A stretch of 16,185 bases of DNA, from positions 1-16,185 of the forward strand of contig SFHU01000124.1 of assembly GCA_004555535.1 (NCBI GenBank), given 5' to 3'. A program made the position numbers and the translations under genes. The stretch comes from Clostridiales bacterium. Its GTDB lineage: Bacteria; Bacillota; Clostridia; Christensenellales; Aristaeellaceae. Numbering within the stretch: position 1 is the stretch's first letter; every line of letters starts with the position of its first letter. Positions 6,390 through 14,389 of this stretch are shown in pieces. The notes beneath the pieces were generated by a model. It did no database searches. It had not been told where the DNA came from and saw only the letters and a list, made by a program, of their open reading frames with translations.

Positions 6390-7232
6390 ATGAACATCAA
6401 GATTCTCTCGGACTCTACCTGCGACCTGCCGCCCGAGCTGCTGCACCGCTACGACATCACGCTGCTCCCGATCTCCATCGAGCGAAACGGCGAGACCCTC
6501 CGGGACGGCATCGATATGACCCCGGCCGACGTCTTTCGTCAGGTCGTCGAGGGCGGCCCGCTGTGCAGGACGTCCGCCGTCAACGTCGGCGAATTTGTCG
6601 AGCATTTCCGATACTGGCGCGCCTCCTATGACGCCGTCATCTGTGTCACGCTCAGCGCCGAGATGTCCAGCTGCTACCAGAACGCCTGCCTCGCCGCGCA
6701 GGAATTTGACCAGGTCTACGCGGTCGACTCCCGCAACCTCTCCAGCGCGCAGGGCATCATCGTGCTCGACGCCGCGCGCCTGGTCGAGTCCGGCCTGCCT
6801 CCCCAGACCATCGTGGACAGGCTGAACAAGGAGACTGGCCGCATTCAGTCGAGCTTTCTGCCCGACCGGCTCGATTATCTCTATAAGGGCGGGCGCTGCT
6901 CCGCCGTCGCAGCGCTAGGCGCGAACCTGCTCCATCTCAAGCCGCGCATCGAGGTCGTCGACGGAAGGATGGGCGTGACGAAAAAGTACCGCGGCTCCTT
7001 CACCCACTGCATGGAGCAATACGCCCGCGAGCTGCTGGAGCGCTATCCGCGCGTGCGGGGGGACATCTGCTTCGTCGTCCACCCGGACGCCCAGGAGGAT
7101 GCCGTCAGGGCCTCCCTGCGCGTCATGCGCGAATCCGGGCGCTTTGAGCAGGTGTTCGAGGTACGCACGGGCTGCACGGTCGCCTGCCACTGCGGCCCCA
7201 ACACCATCGGCATCATGTTCGTCTCCCTGTGA
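6390..7232 (+). CDS. DegV-family fatty-acid-binding protein
   Basis: 280 aa, the normal size. Landmarks: ILSDSTCDLP (5-14), the TS pair at 61-62, VDSRNLSSAQG (112-122), LYKGGRCSAVAAL (164-176) and HCGPNTIGIMF (267-277). Family knowledge: DegV/FakB proteins hold a fatty acid in a tunnel, and FakB members present it to the kinase FakA for phosphorylation. No FakA is in the window, so a FakB role is open. The usual SGTY block after the second strand is altered here to SAEMSSCY. The start lies 3 nt after the metK stop, with only a weak AGGA site, which suggests translational coupling. I see no strong terminator directly after it. The next 150 nt hold only weak pairings. Confidence 0.93.
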   Translation: MNIKILSDSTCDLPPELLHRYDITLLPISIERNGETLRDGIDMTPADVFRQVVEGGPLCRTSAVNVGEFVEHFRYWRASYDAVICVTLSAEMSSCYQNACLAAQEFDQVYAVDSRNLSSAQGIIVLDAARLVESGLPPQTIVDRLNKETGRIQSSFLPDRLDYLYKGGRCSAVAALGANLLHLKPRIEVVDGRMGVTKKYRGSFTHCMEQYARELLERYPRVRGDICFVVHPDAQEDAVRASLRVMRESGRFEQVFEVRTGCTVACHCGPNTIGIMFVSL

Positions 7233-7393
7233 CCTCTCCCTCCGGGGCTGTCAGCCACGCTGCAGGCCATTCCGAAAGCAGCCGATTTCAGTCGGGTCGG
7301 CCCTTCCGAAGCCGCCTGCGTGCCTCGCCTGGCAGCCCCTCTCTTTGTGTGTCCCGTCTCTATCATATAACTTTTTATTTTTTAAAAAAAGAC

Positions 7394-7422
7394 TTGCATT
7401 TTCACACCCACCGTGATATACT
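7394..7422 (+). promoter_or_regulatory. Promoter of tRNA-Lys
   Basis: TTGCAT (7394-7399) and TATACT (7417-7422) are 17 bp apart. Directly upstream is an A/T tract (about 7368-7390) that could act as an UP element, as expected for a stable RNA promoter. The tRNA begins about 50 nt downstream. Confidence 0.75.
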
Positions 7423-7473
7423 ATCATCCGTTGAGAGGAAAGCGCCTCGCGCCGCCCTTCGAAAACCGAATTT

Positions 7474-7549
7474 GCACCTTTAGCTCAGTTGGTAGAGCAC
7501 CTGACTCTTAATCAGGGTGCCCAGGGTTCGAGCCCCTGAAGGTGCACCA
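7474..7549 (+). tRNA. tRNA-Lys (anticodon CTT)
   Basis: The 76 nt fold into a complete cloverleaf: acceptor GCACCTT/AAGGTGC, D arm GCTC/GAGC, anticodon stem CCTGA/TCAGG with loop CTCTTAA, and T arm CAGGG/CCCTG with loop TTCGAGC. The anticodon CTT is at 7507-7509 and reads AAG. Discriminator A is at 7546 and CCA is encoded (7547-7549). It stands alone between its own promoter and terminator. Confidence 0.97.
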
Positions 7550-7551
7550 GA

Positions 7552-7583
7552 AAGTCCGAAAACGATGGTTTTCGGGCTTTTTT
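7552..7583 (+). terminator. Terminator of tRNA-Lys
   Basis: A 12-bp stem (7552-7563 with 7568-7579, one U-G pair) with loop GATG runs into six T. It starts 3 nt after the tRNA CCA end. Confidence 0.9.
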
Positions 7584-7627
7584 ATTTCCCGAATTCTCCC
7601 CCGCTTCGGGCAAAGCTTTCATACTGC

Positions 7628-7658
7628 AAAACCGCCGCCAGGTTTCTCCCGGCGGCGG
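7628..7658 (-). terminator. Probable terminator of the uronate operon
   Basis: On the minus strand, CCGCCGCC (7658-7651) pairs with GGCGGCGG (7639-7632) across an 11-nt loop and is followed by TTTT. It lies about 30 nt after the uxaC stop codon. The U tract is short, so efficiency is uncertain. Confidence 0.65.
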
Positions 7659-7686
7659 GTCCTGATTCACTTGTCCCCTTCTTCGC

Positions 7687-9014
7687 TCAGCGCTCGACGC
7701 CGAAGCCGAAGAATTCATTGACGTTGTTGAAGCAGACGTTCTCGATGGTCTCCTTGAGCTCCTCCTCGCCGGAGAAGTATTCTCCGCGTTCCACCAGCGC
7801 GCCCAGATAGTTGCACAGCATGCGGCGGTAGAGCTCGTGGCGCGGATAGGAGATGAAGCTGCGGCTGTCCGTCAGCATGCCCACCGACAGGCTGATCGGA
7901 TAGAGATTCGCGCAGGCCTCAAACTGGCGCTGGATGCCGTAGACCTGATCGTTGAACCACCACGGCGCGGCCAGCTGCACCTTGGCGCGCACGCCGCTGT
8001 CGCAGAAGCCCGCGGCGAGCACGGCCCAGGCTTCGATCTTCGTGCCGTCCAGCGGATAGAGCAGCGTCTTGGGCAGCTCGCCGATCTCCGTCAGCCGGTT
8101 GAGCAGCTCGCCCACGCTCGTCACCGACGCCTGATCGTCGATGCAGTCAAAGCCGGTCGACTGGCCGATAGCCTTGACCTTGCTCCTGTTGGCGTCCAGA
8201 TAGGTGCCGATGTGCAGCTGCATGACGTAGCCGTTGCGGTTGTACATGCGCCCCATCTCAAAGAGGTCGTGTAGTCCGCCCAGGTAAAGAACGGAATGCC
8301 GTCGTCGGAGACGGTCGTGCCGGTGACCTTCTGAAAGTACTGAAGGCGGCTTTCCAGCGCGGAAAGCATGGAGGCAAAGCTGTCCACGGGCATCTGCGCC
8401 GCGGCAGAGAGCTTTTGCAGATACTCAGCAAAGGTCGGCAGCGCGCAGAACATCGCCTTGTCCGGCCTAAAGGCCGTGATGACGCGCGTGCTCATCGCTT
8501 CCTTCTGCAGCGCGATGTGGTCGTGCAAATCGTCGATCGGGTCCTCCGTCGTGGAGACGAGCCGGACATTGCTGTGCTCCATGCACCAGCGGCGCGTCAT
8601 GTGCTTCTCCCGAATCAGGGCCTTTGTCCTGTCGTAGATTGCCTGCGCGTTCTTCGCGGTCAGCGGCTCATCGATGTCAAAATAACGTTTGAGCTCCAGC
8701 GCGCACCAGATGTAGATCGGGTTGCCGGCCAGCTGCGGGAGGATTTTCGCAAACGCCATGTACTTCTCGTAGTAGCTGGCGTCGCCAGTGATGTATTTCT
8801 CGTCGATGCCGAACGTGCGCATGCAGCGCCACTTGTAGTGATCGCCGCGCAGCCACATCTCGCCCAAATCCTCAAACTCGCGGTTCTCCACGATCTCAGC
8901 AGGCTGCAAATGGCAGTGGTAGTCGATGATCGGCAGCGGCTCGGCGTACCTGTGGTAGAGCATGCGGCCGGTCTCGTTGGTCAGAAACAGCTCCTCGCTG
9001 AATTTGTTGTTCAT
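7687..9014 (-). pseudogene. uxaC: Uronate isomerase, disrupted by an internal deletion and frameshift
   Basis: UxaC converts glucuronate to fructuronate and galacturonate to tagaturonate. The N-terminal part (250 codons from the ATG at 9014, with GGAGG before it) carries the metal-binding DYHCHL (31-36) and continues through RGDHYKWR, DDLHDH and FRPDKAM to TGTTVSDDGIPFFTWADYTT. The C-terminal part resumes in another frame near 8265 (LFEMGRMYNRNGYVMQLHIG), through PWWFNDQ, VGMLTDSRSFISYPRHE and the end at 7687. Compared from memory with E. coli UxaC (about 470 aa), the segment between the FAEANE-like and LGAEYARRGW-like blocks is missing. The two parts sum to about 442 residues, so some 28 codons plus one or two bases are gone. 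That argues for a real deletion rather than a one-base sequencing slip. It is the last gene of the operon, 15 nt after the SDR stop. Confidence 0.88.
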
Positions 9015-9029
9015 CCGCTCGTCCTCCGA

Positions 9030-9830
9030 TCAGAAGCCGATCAGGGCGCCGCCGTCGACCGGGATGCAGGTACCGCTGATGTAGCGCGCCGCATCGCTGC
9101 ACAGGAAGGCCGTGACCATGCCGATGTCCATCGCGTCGCCGACGGACTTGGCCGGAATGCGGCCCATGATCTTCGCCTTGCGCGGCGGATCGTTGTCCAC
9201 AGCCTTGTGGAACATCGGCGTGTCGATCCAGCCGGGCGCGATGGCGTTGACCGTGATGCCGAATTCGGCGAGCTCGGCGGTCAGCGTGTGGATCAGGCCC
9301 AGATAGCCGGCCTTCGCCGTCGCGTAGCCCGCAACCATCGGCTGGCCGATGTAGCTGGTCATGCTCGCCTGGAAGATGATGCGGCCGTGGCCCATCTCCT
9401 TCATCTGCGGCACGAGCGCCTTGGTGAGCGCGAACGCGCCGACCAGATGGACATCCAGAACGCTCTTGTAGTCCTCTACGGTCATGTCCCAGATAAACTT
9501 CTTGCAGTGGTTGCCCGCGTTGTTGACGAGGATGCTGACCGGGCCCTGCTCAGCGAGGATCCTGTCGGCCATCTCCTGCGTGTGGTCGGTGTCCGTGATG
9601 TCGAACTGATAGTAGACGACGCGGTCGCCGAATTCACCCAGCGCCTGCGCCGCCGCCTCCGGGCTGCGGGAGGCCAGAACGACCACCTTCGCGCCGGCGC
9701 TGACCAGGCATCTGACGATCGCCAGGCCCAGGCCGGAGGCTCCGCCCGTGACGACCGCCGTCTGTCCGGAAAGGTCGTACCAGTTTTTGATATCGAAAGT
9801 CTTCATCTGCTCCTCGGTAAAGGCTGCCAT
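9030..9830 (-). CDS. SDR-family sugar-acid dehydrogenase (KduD/gluconate-5-dehydrogenase-like)
   Basis: 266 aa from the ATG at 9830, chosen because AGGAGGA lies 7 nt upstream. The frame remains open further upstream but has no ribosome site there. This is a classical short-chain dehydrogenase: TGGASGLG (28-35) binds NAD(P), NNAG is at 103-106, and the catalytic triad is Ser156, Tyr169 and Lys173 (YATAK), followed by PGWIDTPM (199-206). The N-terminal leader (FDIKNWYDLSGQTAVVTGG) resembles 2-deoxy-D-gluconate 3-dehydrogenase and gluconate 5-dehydrogenase relatives. Position between the UxaA-type dehydratase and uxaC suggests it acts as the keto-uronate reductase (tagaturonate/fructuronate) or on a deoxy-keto acid. 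Which of these cannot be read from sequence. Confidence 0.88.
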   Translation of the reverse strand: MAAFTEEQMKTFDIKNWYDLSGQTAVVTGGASGLGLAIVRCLVSAGAKVVVLASRSPEAAAQALGEFGDRVVYYQFDITDTDHTQEMADRILAEQGPVSILVNNAGNHCKKFIWDMTVEDYKSVLDVHLVGAFALTKALVPQMKEMGHGRIIFQASMTSYIGQPMVAGYATAKAGYLGLIHTLTAELAEFGITVNAIAPGWIDTPMFHKAVDNDPPRKAKIMGRIPAKSVGDAMDIGMVTAFLCSDAARYISGTCIPVDGGALIGF

Positions 9831-9905
9831 GGAAGATTCCTCCTTTTTGTTTGTACCAGTCTGCGTCTGAATTCCCGCGTTGCGAAATAAACCCGTTTCA
9901 ATTGT

Positions 9906-10001
9906 AGGCCGCTTTGCGGCCTGCTCTGAAACTGCTTTTTTGAATCGATTTGGAACCGTTGGGCTGCCGCCCAAACCCGCTTGAGGGATTTCATCCCTCA
10001 A
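9906..10001 (-). repeat. Cluster of three intercistronic hairpins
   Basis: The 222-nt gap between the large UxaA subunit and the SDR gene holds three perfect hairpins: TTGAGGGAT-TTC-ATCCCTCAA (9981-10001), TTGGGC-TGCC-GCCCAA (9959-9974) and AGGCCGC-TTT-GCGGCCT (9906-9922), given as plus-strand sequence. None is followed by a U tract in the minus-strand transcript. They may be an interspersed palindromic repeat or mRNA-stabilising and processing structures. No ORF with a ribosome site is present in the gap. Confidence 0.65.
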
Positions 10002-10052
10002 ACGCCCTTCTTCGCTTTGCGCATGTAAAAGCAATCCAGAAAGAAACTCGTA

Positions 10053-11273
10053 TTATTCCTCGCAGGCCTTTTTGAAGGCGACCTGCTTCTCCTGATACTT
10101 GTAGGGCACGAAGAACTCATGGTGCCCCAGCGCCTCGCTCTTGGTCATCTGCCCGGCAGCGGTGTCGGCGACCATCTGCGCCAGCTGCAGCGCGAGCTCG
10201 CTCTGGCTGCATTCTCCTCGCAGCACGGGGCTGGCGTCAAAGTCCATGTCCTCCTGCATGCGCGCGAAGGTTTCCCCGTTGCCCGTGATCTTGATGCAGG
10301 GACTAACCGCGCTGCCCACGACGTTGCCGCGCCCCGTGACCAGGAAGACGATGTGCGCGCCGCAGCTGATGAGGTCCATCAGGCCCTCGTTATCGTTGGG
10401 GTTGGTGATGCCGAACTGCATCCAGTAGGGATCGGGCGTCGAATCCAGCAGCCAGAGGCCGGGATGCGGCGCAGGCGAGGAGACCTTGATGACGCCCTGG
10501 ATCGGCCTGGAGCCGCTCTTGATGACGGCGCCCATGCTCTTCTCCTCAATGGTGGACAGGCCGCCGGCGAAGTTGCCCGGGCTGACCGAATACTGGCGCA
10601 CGCTGCGGCAGTATTCGAGCGCCTTGTCGTAGGTATAGCGAATCTCGCGGCGCGCCTGCTCATTGGCTGCGCGGGAGAGCAGCAGGCTATCCAGGCCGAC
10701 CGCCTCGACGATCTCCTCGAAGATCGCCGTGCCGCCCTCATCCACCAGCCTGTCGTAGAACCGGCCGACGACGACGTTGCCGGCCAGGCCGCTGGTATAG
10801 TCGCTGCCGCCGCATTCCGCGCCGACGATCAGGTCGGAAAAGCCCATCGGGACGCGCGGCGTCTCGCGCAGGGCGCGCAGCGCCTCCTCCACAAAGGCAA
10901 GGCCCCGGCGCACAGCCGCACGCGTGCCGCCCTCATTCTGGATGAAGAGCCAGTCCGTGACCTTGCCCTCCTCCTGCGCGATCCGGCTGAGCCATTCCGG
11001 CTGGACGTATTCGCAGCCCAGGCCGACGGCCAGCACGGCGCCGACATTCGGATGGCGGATGAAGCTGATGAGCAGGTTGACGGCGTACTGGTTGTCCGTA
11101 CAGCCGTCAAAGCCCAGCAGCTCGACGTCGCCGCTGCCGCTCCCCCTGACGATCTCCTGCGCGACGAATTCCGCGCATTTGACCGTGTAGATGACGAGCA
11201 CGCGGTTGCGGATGCCCTTTTTGCCATTCTTGCGGGCATAGCCCTGCCAGGTGATGTCTCTGAGTTCCTGCAT
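10053..11273 (-). CDS. uxaA: UxaA-family dehydratase, large (catalytic) subunit
   Basis: 406 aa. I start it at 11273, where GGGAGG sits 7 nt upstream, rather than at the ATG at 11288, which overlaps the stop of the small subunit gene. The protein opens with GYARKNGKKGIRN (11-23) and carries ECGGSDYTSGLAGN (153-166), GGLSTIEEKSMGAVIKSGS (237-255), PGLWLLDSTP (271-280) and GAHIVFLVTGRGNVVGS (305-321), all hallmarks of altronate and galactarate dehydratases (UxaA/GarD). Family knowledge: altronate dehydratase converts D-altronate to 2-keto-3-deoxygluconate with an iron cofactor. The N-terminal SAF domain of one-piece UxaA is missing and is supplied by the preceding gene. The related split enzyme SuyAB (sulfolactate lyase) is an alternative, but the uronate context favours a sugar-acid substrate. 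Confidence 0.88.
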   Translation of the reverse strand: MQELRDITWQGYARKNGKKGIRNRVLVIYTVKCAEFVAQEIVRGSGSGDVELLGFDGCTDNQYAVNLLISFIRHPNVGAVLAVGLGCEYVQPEWLSRIAQEEGKVTDWLFIQNEGGTRAAVRRGLAFVEEALRALRETPRVPMGFSDLIVGAECGGSDYTSGLAGNVVVGRFYDRLVDEGGTAIFEEIVEAVGLDSLLLSRAANEQARREIRYTYDKALEYCRSVRQYSVSPGNFAGGLSTIEEKSMGAVIKSGSRPIQGVIKVSSPAPHPGLWLLDSTPDPYWMQFGITNPNDNEGLMDLISCGAHIVFLVTGRGNVVGSAVSPCIKITGNGETFARMQEDMDFDASPVLRGECSQSELALQLAQMVADTAAGQMTKSEALGHHEFFVPYKYQEKQVAFKKACEE

Positions 11274-11284
11274 GGCGTCCTCCC

Positions 11285-11611
11285 TCATTCGTAGCGCGTA
11301 TCCTTGGGCGCGCCTGTGTTGACATCCAGGTGGCTGGAGCGCTCGTCATAGTTGCTCTGCATCACGTGCAGATGCACCCAGCTGCCCGCAGGGATATCCT
11401 GCGTCGCGTGCCCGATGACCACGCCGTATTTGACGATCATCTCGCCCTGCGCGATGTCCCGCAGCGCGATCTTGTGCCCGACAGGCACGTCGGTCACGGC
11501 CTCAATCGCGCTTTGCGCCGCATCGCCGAGCAGCCGGGTCTCCCCCGGCGCCAGCGGACAGAGCGCCGTCGCGACGTTGTCCGTCAGGTCGATCTGAAAC
11601 GCCGTCTGCAT
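11285..11611 (-). CDS. UxaA-family dehydratase, small SAF-domain subunit
   Basis: 108 aa, with GGAGGA 6 nt before the ATG. The sequence PVGHKIALRDIAQGEMIVKYGVVIGHATQDIPAGSWVHLH (residues about 43-82) is the typical SAF domain that forms the N-terminus of one-piece altronate dehydratase and the whole of SuyA. It ends 12 nt before the large-subunit start. The two together (108 + 406 aa) equal a full UxaA of about 500 aa, so this is a genuine two-subunit arrangement rather than a frameshift: each part has its own ribosome site and clean ends. Confidence 0.9.
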   Translation of the reverse strand: MQTAFQIDLTDNVATALCPLAPGETRLLGDAAQSAIEAVTDVPVGHKIALRDIAQGEMIVKYGVVIGHATQDIPAGSWVHLHVMQSNYDERSSHLDVNTGAPKDTRYE

Positions 11612-11623
11612 AACCGCTCCTCC

Positions 11624-12334
11624 TCACAGGACGCCAAATTTGGCAAACGCCTCCGTCACGAGCATGCCGCCCTCGACGGCCTTGCGCATGGTCTTCTCCG
11701 TCGCGGCCTTTTGGAGCGCGCGCTCGATGACCTCCTCGCAGATCTCCTTGGGGATGACCAGCACGCCGTCGATGTCGCCAAAGATCAGGTCGCCGTCGTG
11801 AATGGTGACCTGGCCGATCTCGATCGGGCAGCGCCAGTCGAAGACATAGGTGCGGATGGAGGAATCCTGCGCCCAGGTGCCGTTGCAGAAGACCGGGAAA
11901 TTCTGCTCGAGCACCTTCGGCGTGTCGCGGACATAGCCGTCCAGAATCGCGCCGACCGCGCCGCGCGCCTTGGCGGAGGCCGTCAGCAGCTCGCCCCAGA
12001 GCGCGCTGTTGTGCGCGCCGGTGGCGACGTAGATCTCGTTGGGCTTCAGGTCGTCGAGCGCCTCGGTCATATAGCCGAAGGGCTTCTTCGGCTGCTGGAA
12101 GACGTCGTTCTCCAGCACCGTCATCGCATAGCCGGCCACCTTGAGGCGGTTGTTCTGCGTCTCGCCCTCAGGGATGTAGTCGTGATAGGGCACCTGGCTC
12201 ACCAGCGGACGGATCGGCGCGGGCAGGAACTGGTGGTTATAGCCCATCTGGTCGAGAATGTCGCCGACGACCGGCGTATAGAGCTTCTCCTTGATGAGCG
12301 CAAACATTTCGTTTTCGTCTTTCCACATTGCCAT
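11624..12334 (-). CDS. RraA/HMG-aldolase-like protein
   Basis: 236 aa, with AGGAG about 10 nt before the ATG and within the end of the preceding gene. An in-frame ATG two codons later (MWKDE) is an alternative. Markers of the RraA-like fold are ALWGELLTASAKARG (111-125), GAILDGYVRDT (128-138) with the Arg136-Asp137 pair, and GDLIFGDIDGVLVIP (181-195). Members of this family with the RD pair are metal-dependent 4-hydroxy-4-methyl-2-oxoglutarate or carboxy-hydroxy-oxoadipate aldolases or oxaloacetate decarboxylases, while RraA itself inhibits RNase E. In this operon an aldolase acting on a 2-keto acid is more plausible than RNase control. No KDPG aldolase (KdgA) is visible in the window, so this protein may do a cleavage step. 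That is inference. Confidence 0.85.
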   Translation of the reverse strand: MAMWKDENEMFALIKEKLYTPVVGDILDQMGYNHQFLPAPIRPLVSQVPYHDYIPEGETQNNRLKVAGYAMTVLENDVFQQPKKPFGYMTEALDDLKPNEIYVATGAHNSALWGELLTASAKARGAVGAILDGYVRDTPKVLEQNFPVFCNGTWAQDSSIRTYVFDWRCPIEIGQVTIHDGDLIFGDIDGVLVIPKEICEEVIERALQKAATEKTMRKAVEGGMLVTEAFAKFGVL

Positions 12335-12340
12335 AAACGG

Positions 12341-13078
12341 TCACTCCTCGATGAATTGTTTCAGCCACTGGGCGCACTGGTCAAACCAGCCGGCGACATG
12401 CGCGTCCGGCAGGCGGCCCTTTTCGGGCTCAGCCACCTCCGGCGTCGCCAGGGAAAGTCCATGCACACCGGCGGGATAGACATGGTATTCAAAGGGCACC
12501 TTCGCCGCGGCGAGCGCCTCGGCAAAGAGCAGGCTGTTCTGAACCGGCACAGCCTCGTCCGACGCTGTCTGCCAGAGGAAGGTCCGGGGCGTATGCGCGC
12601 CGACGTGCTTCTCCAGGGAATAATAGGAAGGATCGCCGTCGCCGGCCAGCGCGCGGATGCTTCCGCGATGCGCGTATTCCCCCGCCGTGATGACGGGATA
12701 GCCGAGGATCAGCGCGTTCGGCGCGGGAAGCCCTTCCTCCTGCCAATGGACGCCCAGGCTTGCCGCCAGATGGCCGCCCGCGGAGAAGCCGCAGACCGCC
12801 ACGGGCAGACCGGGAAAGGCCTCGCGGGTCAGGCGGAGCGCCTCGCCCAGCTGCATGAGCGGCAGCTTGCCAAGCGGCGTCCCTTCAAAGCAGGTGTAGC
12901 GCAGGATCAGCCCCGCCCAGCCGACGCGGGCAAACGCCTGCGCGACGGGCTCCGCCTCGCGCGGGGACAGCCATTCATAGCCGCCTCCGGGGCAAACGAT
13001 AACGACGCCCCTGGGACGCGGCGGAAGGCCGGCCATCTCCAGCCGGCCCCCGCAGGAAAGCTCTGTCTCTCTTTTCAT
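12341..13078 (-). CDS. Alpha/beta-hydrolase (esterase, BD-FAE/acetyl-esterase type)
   Basis: 245 aa. The oxyanion-hole loop CPGGGYEWLS (29-38) precedes the nucleophile elbow GFSAGG (97-102, Ser99). Asp174 (SDEAVP) and His206 (GVHGLSL) complete the triad. No signal peptide is present, so it acts inside the cell. Related enzymes remove acetyl or feruloyl groups from plant-polymer fragments. In this operon it may deacetylate imported uronides or open a lactone. The start lies 3 nt after the TRAP large permease stop and has no clear Shine-Dalgarno, so translation is probably coupled. Its stop is 6 nt before the RraA-like start. Confidence 0.88.
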   Translation of the reverse strand: MKRETELSCGGRLEMAGLPPRPRGVVIVCPGGGYEWLSPREAEPVAQAFARVGWAGLILRYTCFEGTPLGKLPLMQLGEALRLTREAFPGLPVAVCGFSAGGHLAASLGVHWQEEGLPAPNALILGYPVITAGEYAHRGSIRALAGDGDPSYYSLEKHVGAHTPRTFLWQTASDEAVPVQNSLLFAEALAAAKVPFEYHVYPAGVHGLSLATPEVAEPEKGRLPDAHVAGWFDQCAQWLKQFIEE

Positions 13079-13081
13079 TAT

Positions 13082-14389
13082 TTACACACCATAAATCAGG
13101 TTCGGCAGCCACATGAAGGTCTGCGGGAAGAAGGTCAAGATCAGCAGCGTGATGATCATGACCAGGTAGAACGGCACCATCGACTTGCTCAGCTTCTCAA
13201 TCGAGATGCCCGACACGGCTGAGCCGATGAACAGCGTGGAGCCGACCGGCGGCGTGATCAGGCCGATGCCCAGGTTGAGGATCATGACGACGCCCAGATG
13301 GATCGGGCTGAGGCCGAGGCTGAGCCAGATCGGCAGGATGACCGGCGTGATCATCAGGATGAGGCAGGCCATCTCCACCAGGCAGCCCAGGATCAGCAGC
13401 AGGATGTTGATGCAGATCAGGATCAGGTACTTGTTGGTCGTGAGGCTGAAGATCGCCGTGGCGACCTGATCCGGGATGCGCAGGTAGGTCAGCAGGTAGG
13501 AGAACGCGCCCGAGACGCCCAGCAGGATCAGGATGCGCCCCAGCATCATGACGACGTTGTGGAAGATCTCCGGGATGTCCTTCACCTTGAAGCCGCGGTA
13601 GATGAACAAGCCGACGACGAGCGACCAGACGACAGCGCAGGCCGCGGACTCGGTCGTCGTGAAGACGCCGGCGACGACGCCAACCACGACGATCAGGATG
13701 GCCAGCAGGCCCCAGATCGCGCTGCCCAGCGCCTTGACCGCGCGCCGGAGGTTGAAGCTGTTGCTGACGGGGTAGTTCTTCTTCTTGGAGACGTAGTAGG
13801 AGTAAATCATCAGCGCCGCCGCCAGCAGCAGGCCCGGCAGATAGCCGGCCATGAAGAGCTGGCCGATGGAGACGCTCGCCACGCCGGCCGCCGCCAGCGT
13901 GTAGATGACCATGTTCTGGCTCGGCGGGATCAGAATGCCCTGCACAGAGGAGGCCATCGTCACGCAGGTGGAAAAGTCGCGGTCATAGCCCTCCTGCTCC
14001 ATCATCGGGATCAGGATCGGGCCGATGGAGGCGCAGTCCGCCGAGGAGGAGCCGGAGATGCCGCCGAAGAAGACGGAGGCGACGATGTTGACCATCGCCA
14101 GACCGCCGCGGATCCAGCCGACCAGCTCGCGGGAGAGGACGATCAGCCTGTCCGAAATGCCGCCACGGGACATCAGCTCGCCCATCAGGATGAAGAAGGG
14201 CACTGCCAGCAGCGTGTAGGAATTCAGGTTGGAGATGAACTTGAGCGCCATCTGCATCGGGTTGATGCCCAGGTAGAAGAAGTCGACCAGGCAGGCGATG
14301 CCGATGGAGTAGACGACCGGCACACGCAAAAGCACGAGGCCGAGGAACAGGCCGACCAGAATGATGGTCGCAATCGCGGCGGTAGTCAT
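13082..14389 (-). CDS. dctM: TRAP transporter large permease (DctM)
   Basis: 435 aa starting with MTTAAIATIILVGLFLGLV at 14389. The ATG overlaps the TGA of dctQ by 4 nt (ATGA), with AAGGAGG upstream. A further in-frame ATG at 14413 lies inside dctQ and is less likely. The protein is almost entirely membrane segments (a dozen or so), with the family motifs VPFFILMGELMSRGG, FFGGISGSSSADCASIGPI, GILIPPSQNMVIY and LGIGLITPPVGSTLFIG. It is the channel subunit that moves the substrate with sodium ions after hand-over from DctP. The neighbouring catabolic genes suggest a hexuronate or related acid as cargo. Confidence 0.95.
   Translation of the reverse strand: MTTAAIATIILVGLFLGLVLLRVPVVYSIGIACLVDFFYLGINPMQMALKFISNLNSYTLLAVPFFILMGELMSRGGISDRLIVLSRELVGWIRGGLAMVNIVASVFFGGISGSSSADCASIGPILIPMMEQEGYDRDFSTCVTMASSVQGILIPPSQNMVIYTLAAAGVASVSIGQLFMAGYLPGLLLAAALMIYSYYVSKKKNYPVSNSFNLRRAVKALGSAIWGLLAILIVVVGVVAGVFTTTESAACAVVWSLVVGLFIYRGFKVKDIPEIFHNVVMMLGRILILLGVSGAFSYLLTYLRIPDQVATAIFSLTTNKYLILICINILLLILGCLVEMACLILMITPVILPIWLSLGLSPIHLGVVMILNLGIGLITPPVGSTLFIGSAVSGISIEKLSKSMVPFYLVMIITLLILTFFPQTFMWLPNLIYGV

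Noticed and set aside
8255..8290. Programmed ribosomal frameshift in uxaC
   Set aside because: I see no slippery heptamer followed by a stable structure, and a simple frame change would not restore the roughly 28 missing family residues.
9831..10034. N-terminal extension of the SDR protein to the ATG at 10034
   Set aside because: No ribosome site at that ATG. The added 68 residues translate the hairpin region and do not resemble any SDR, while a strong AGGAGGA precedes the start at 9830.
11330..13222. 630-codon open frame on the plus strand opposite the catabolic operon
   Set aside because: It is antisense to four genes with clear family motifs and ribosome sites. In GC-rich coding DNA the opposite strand is often open by codon bias, and the predicted protein is low-complexity in R, A, D and H with no motif.
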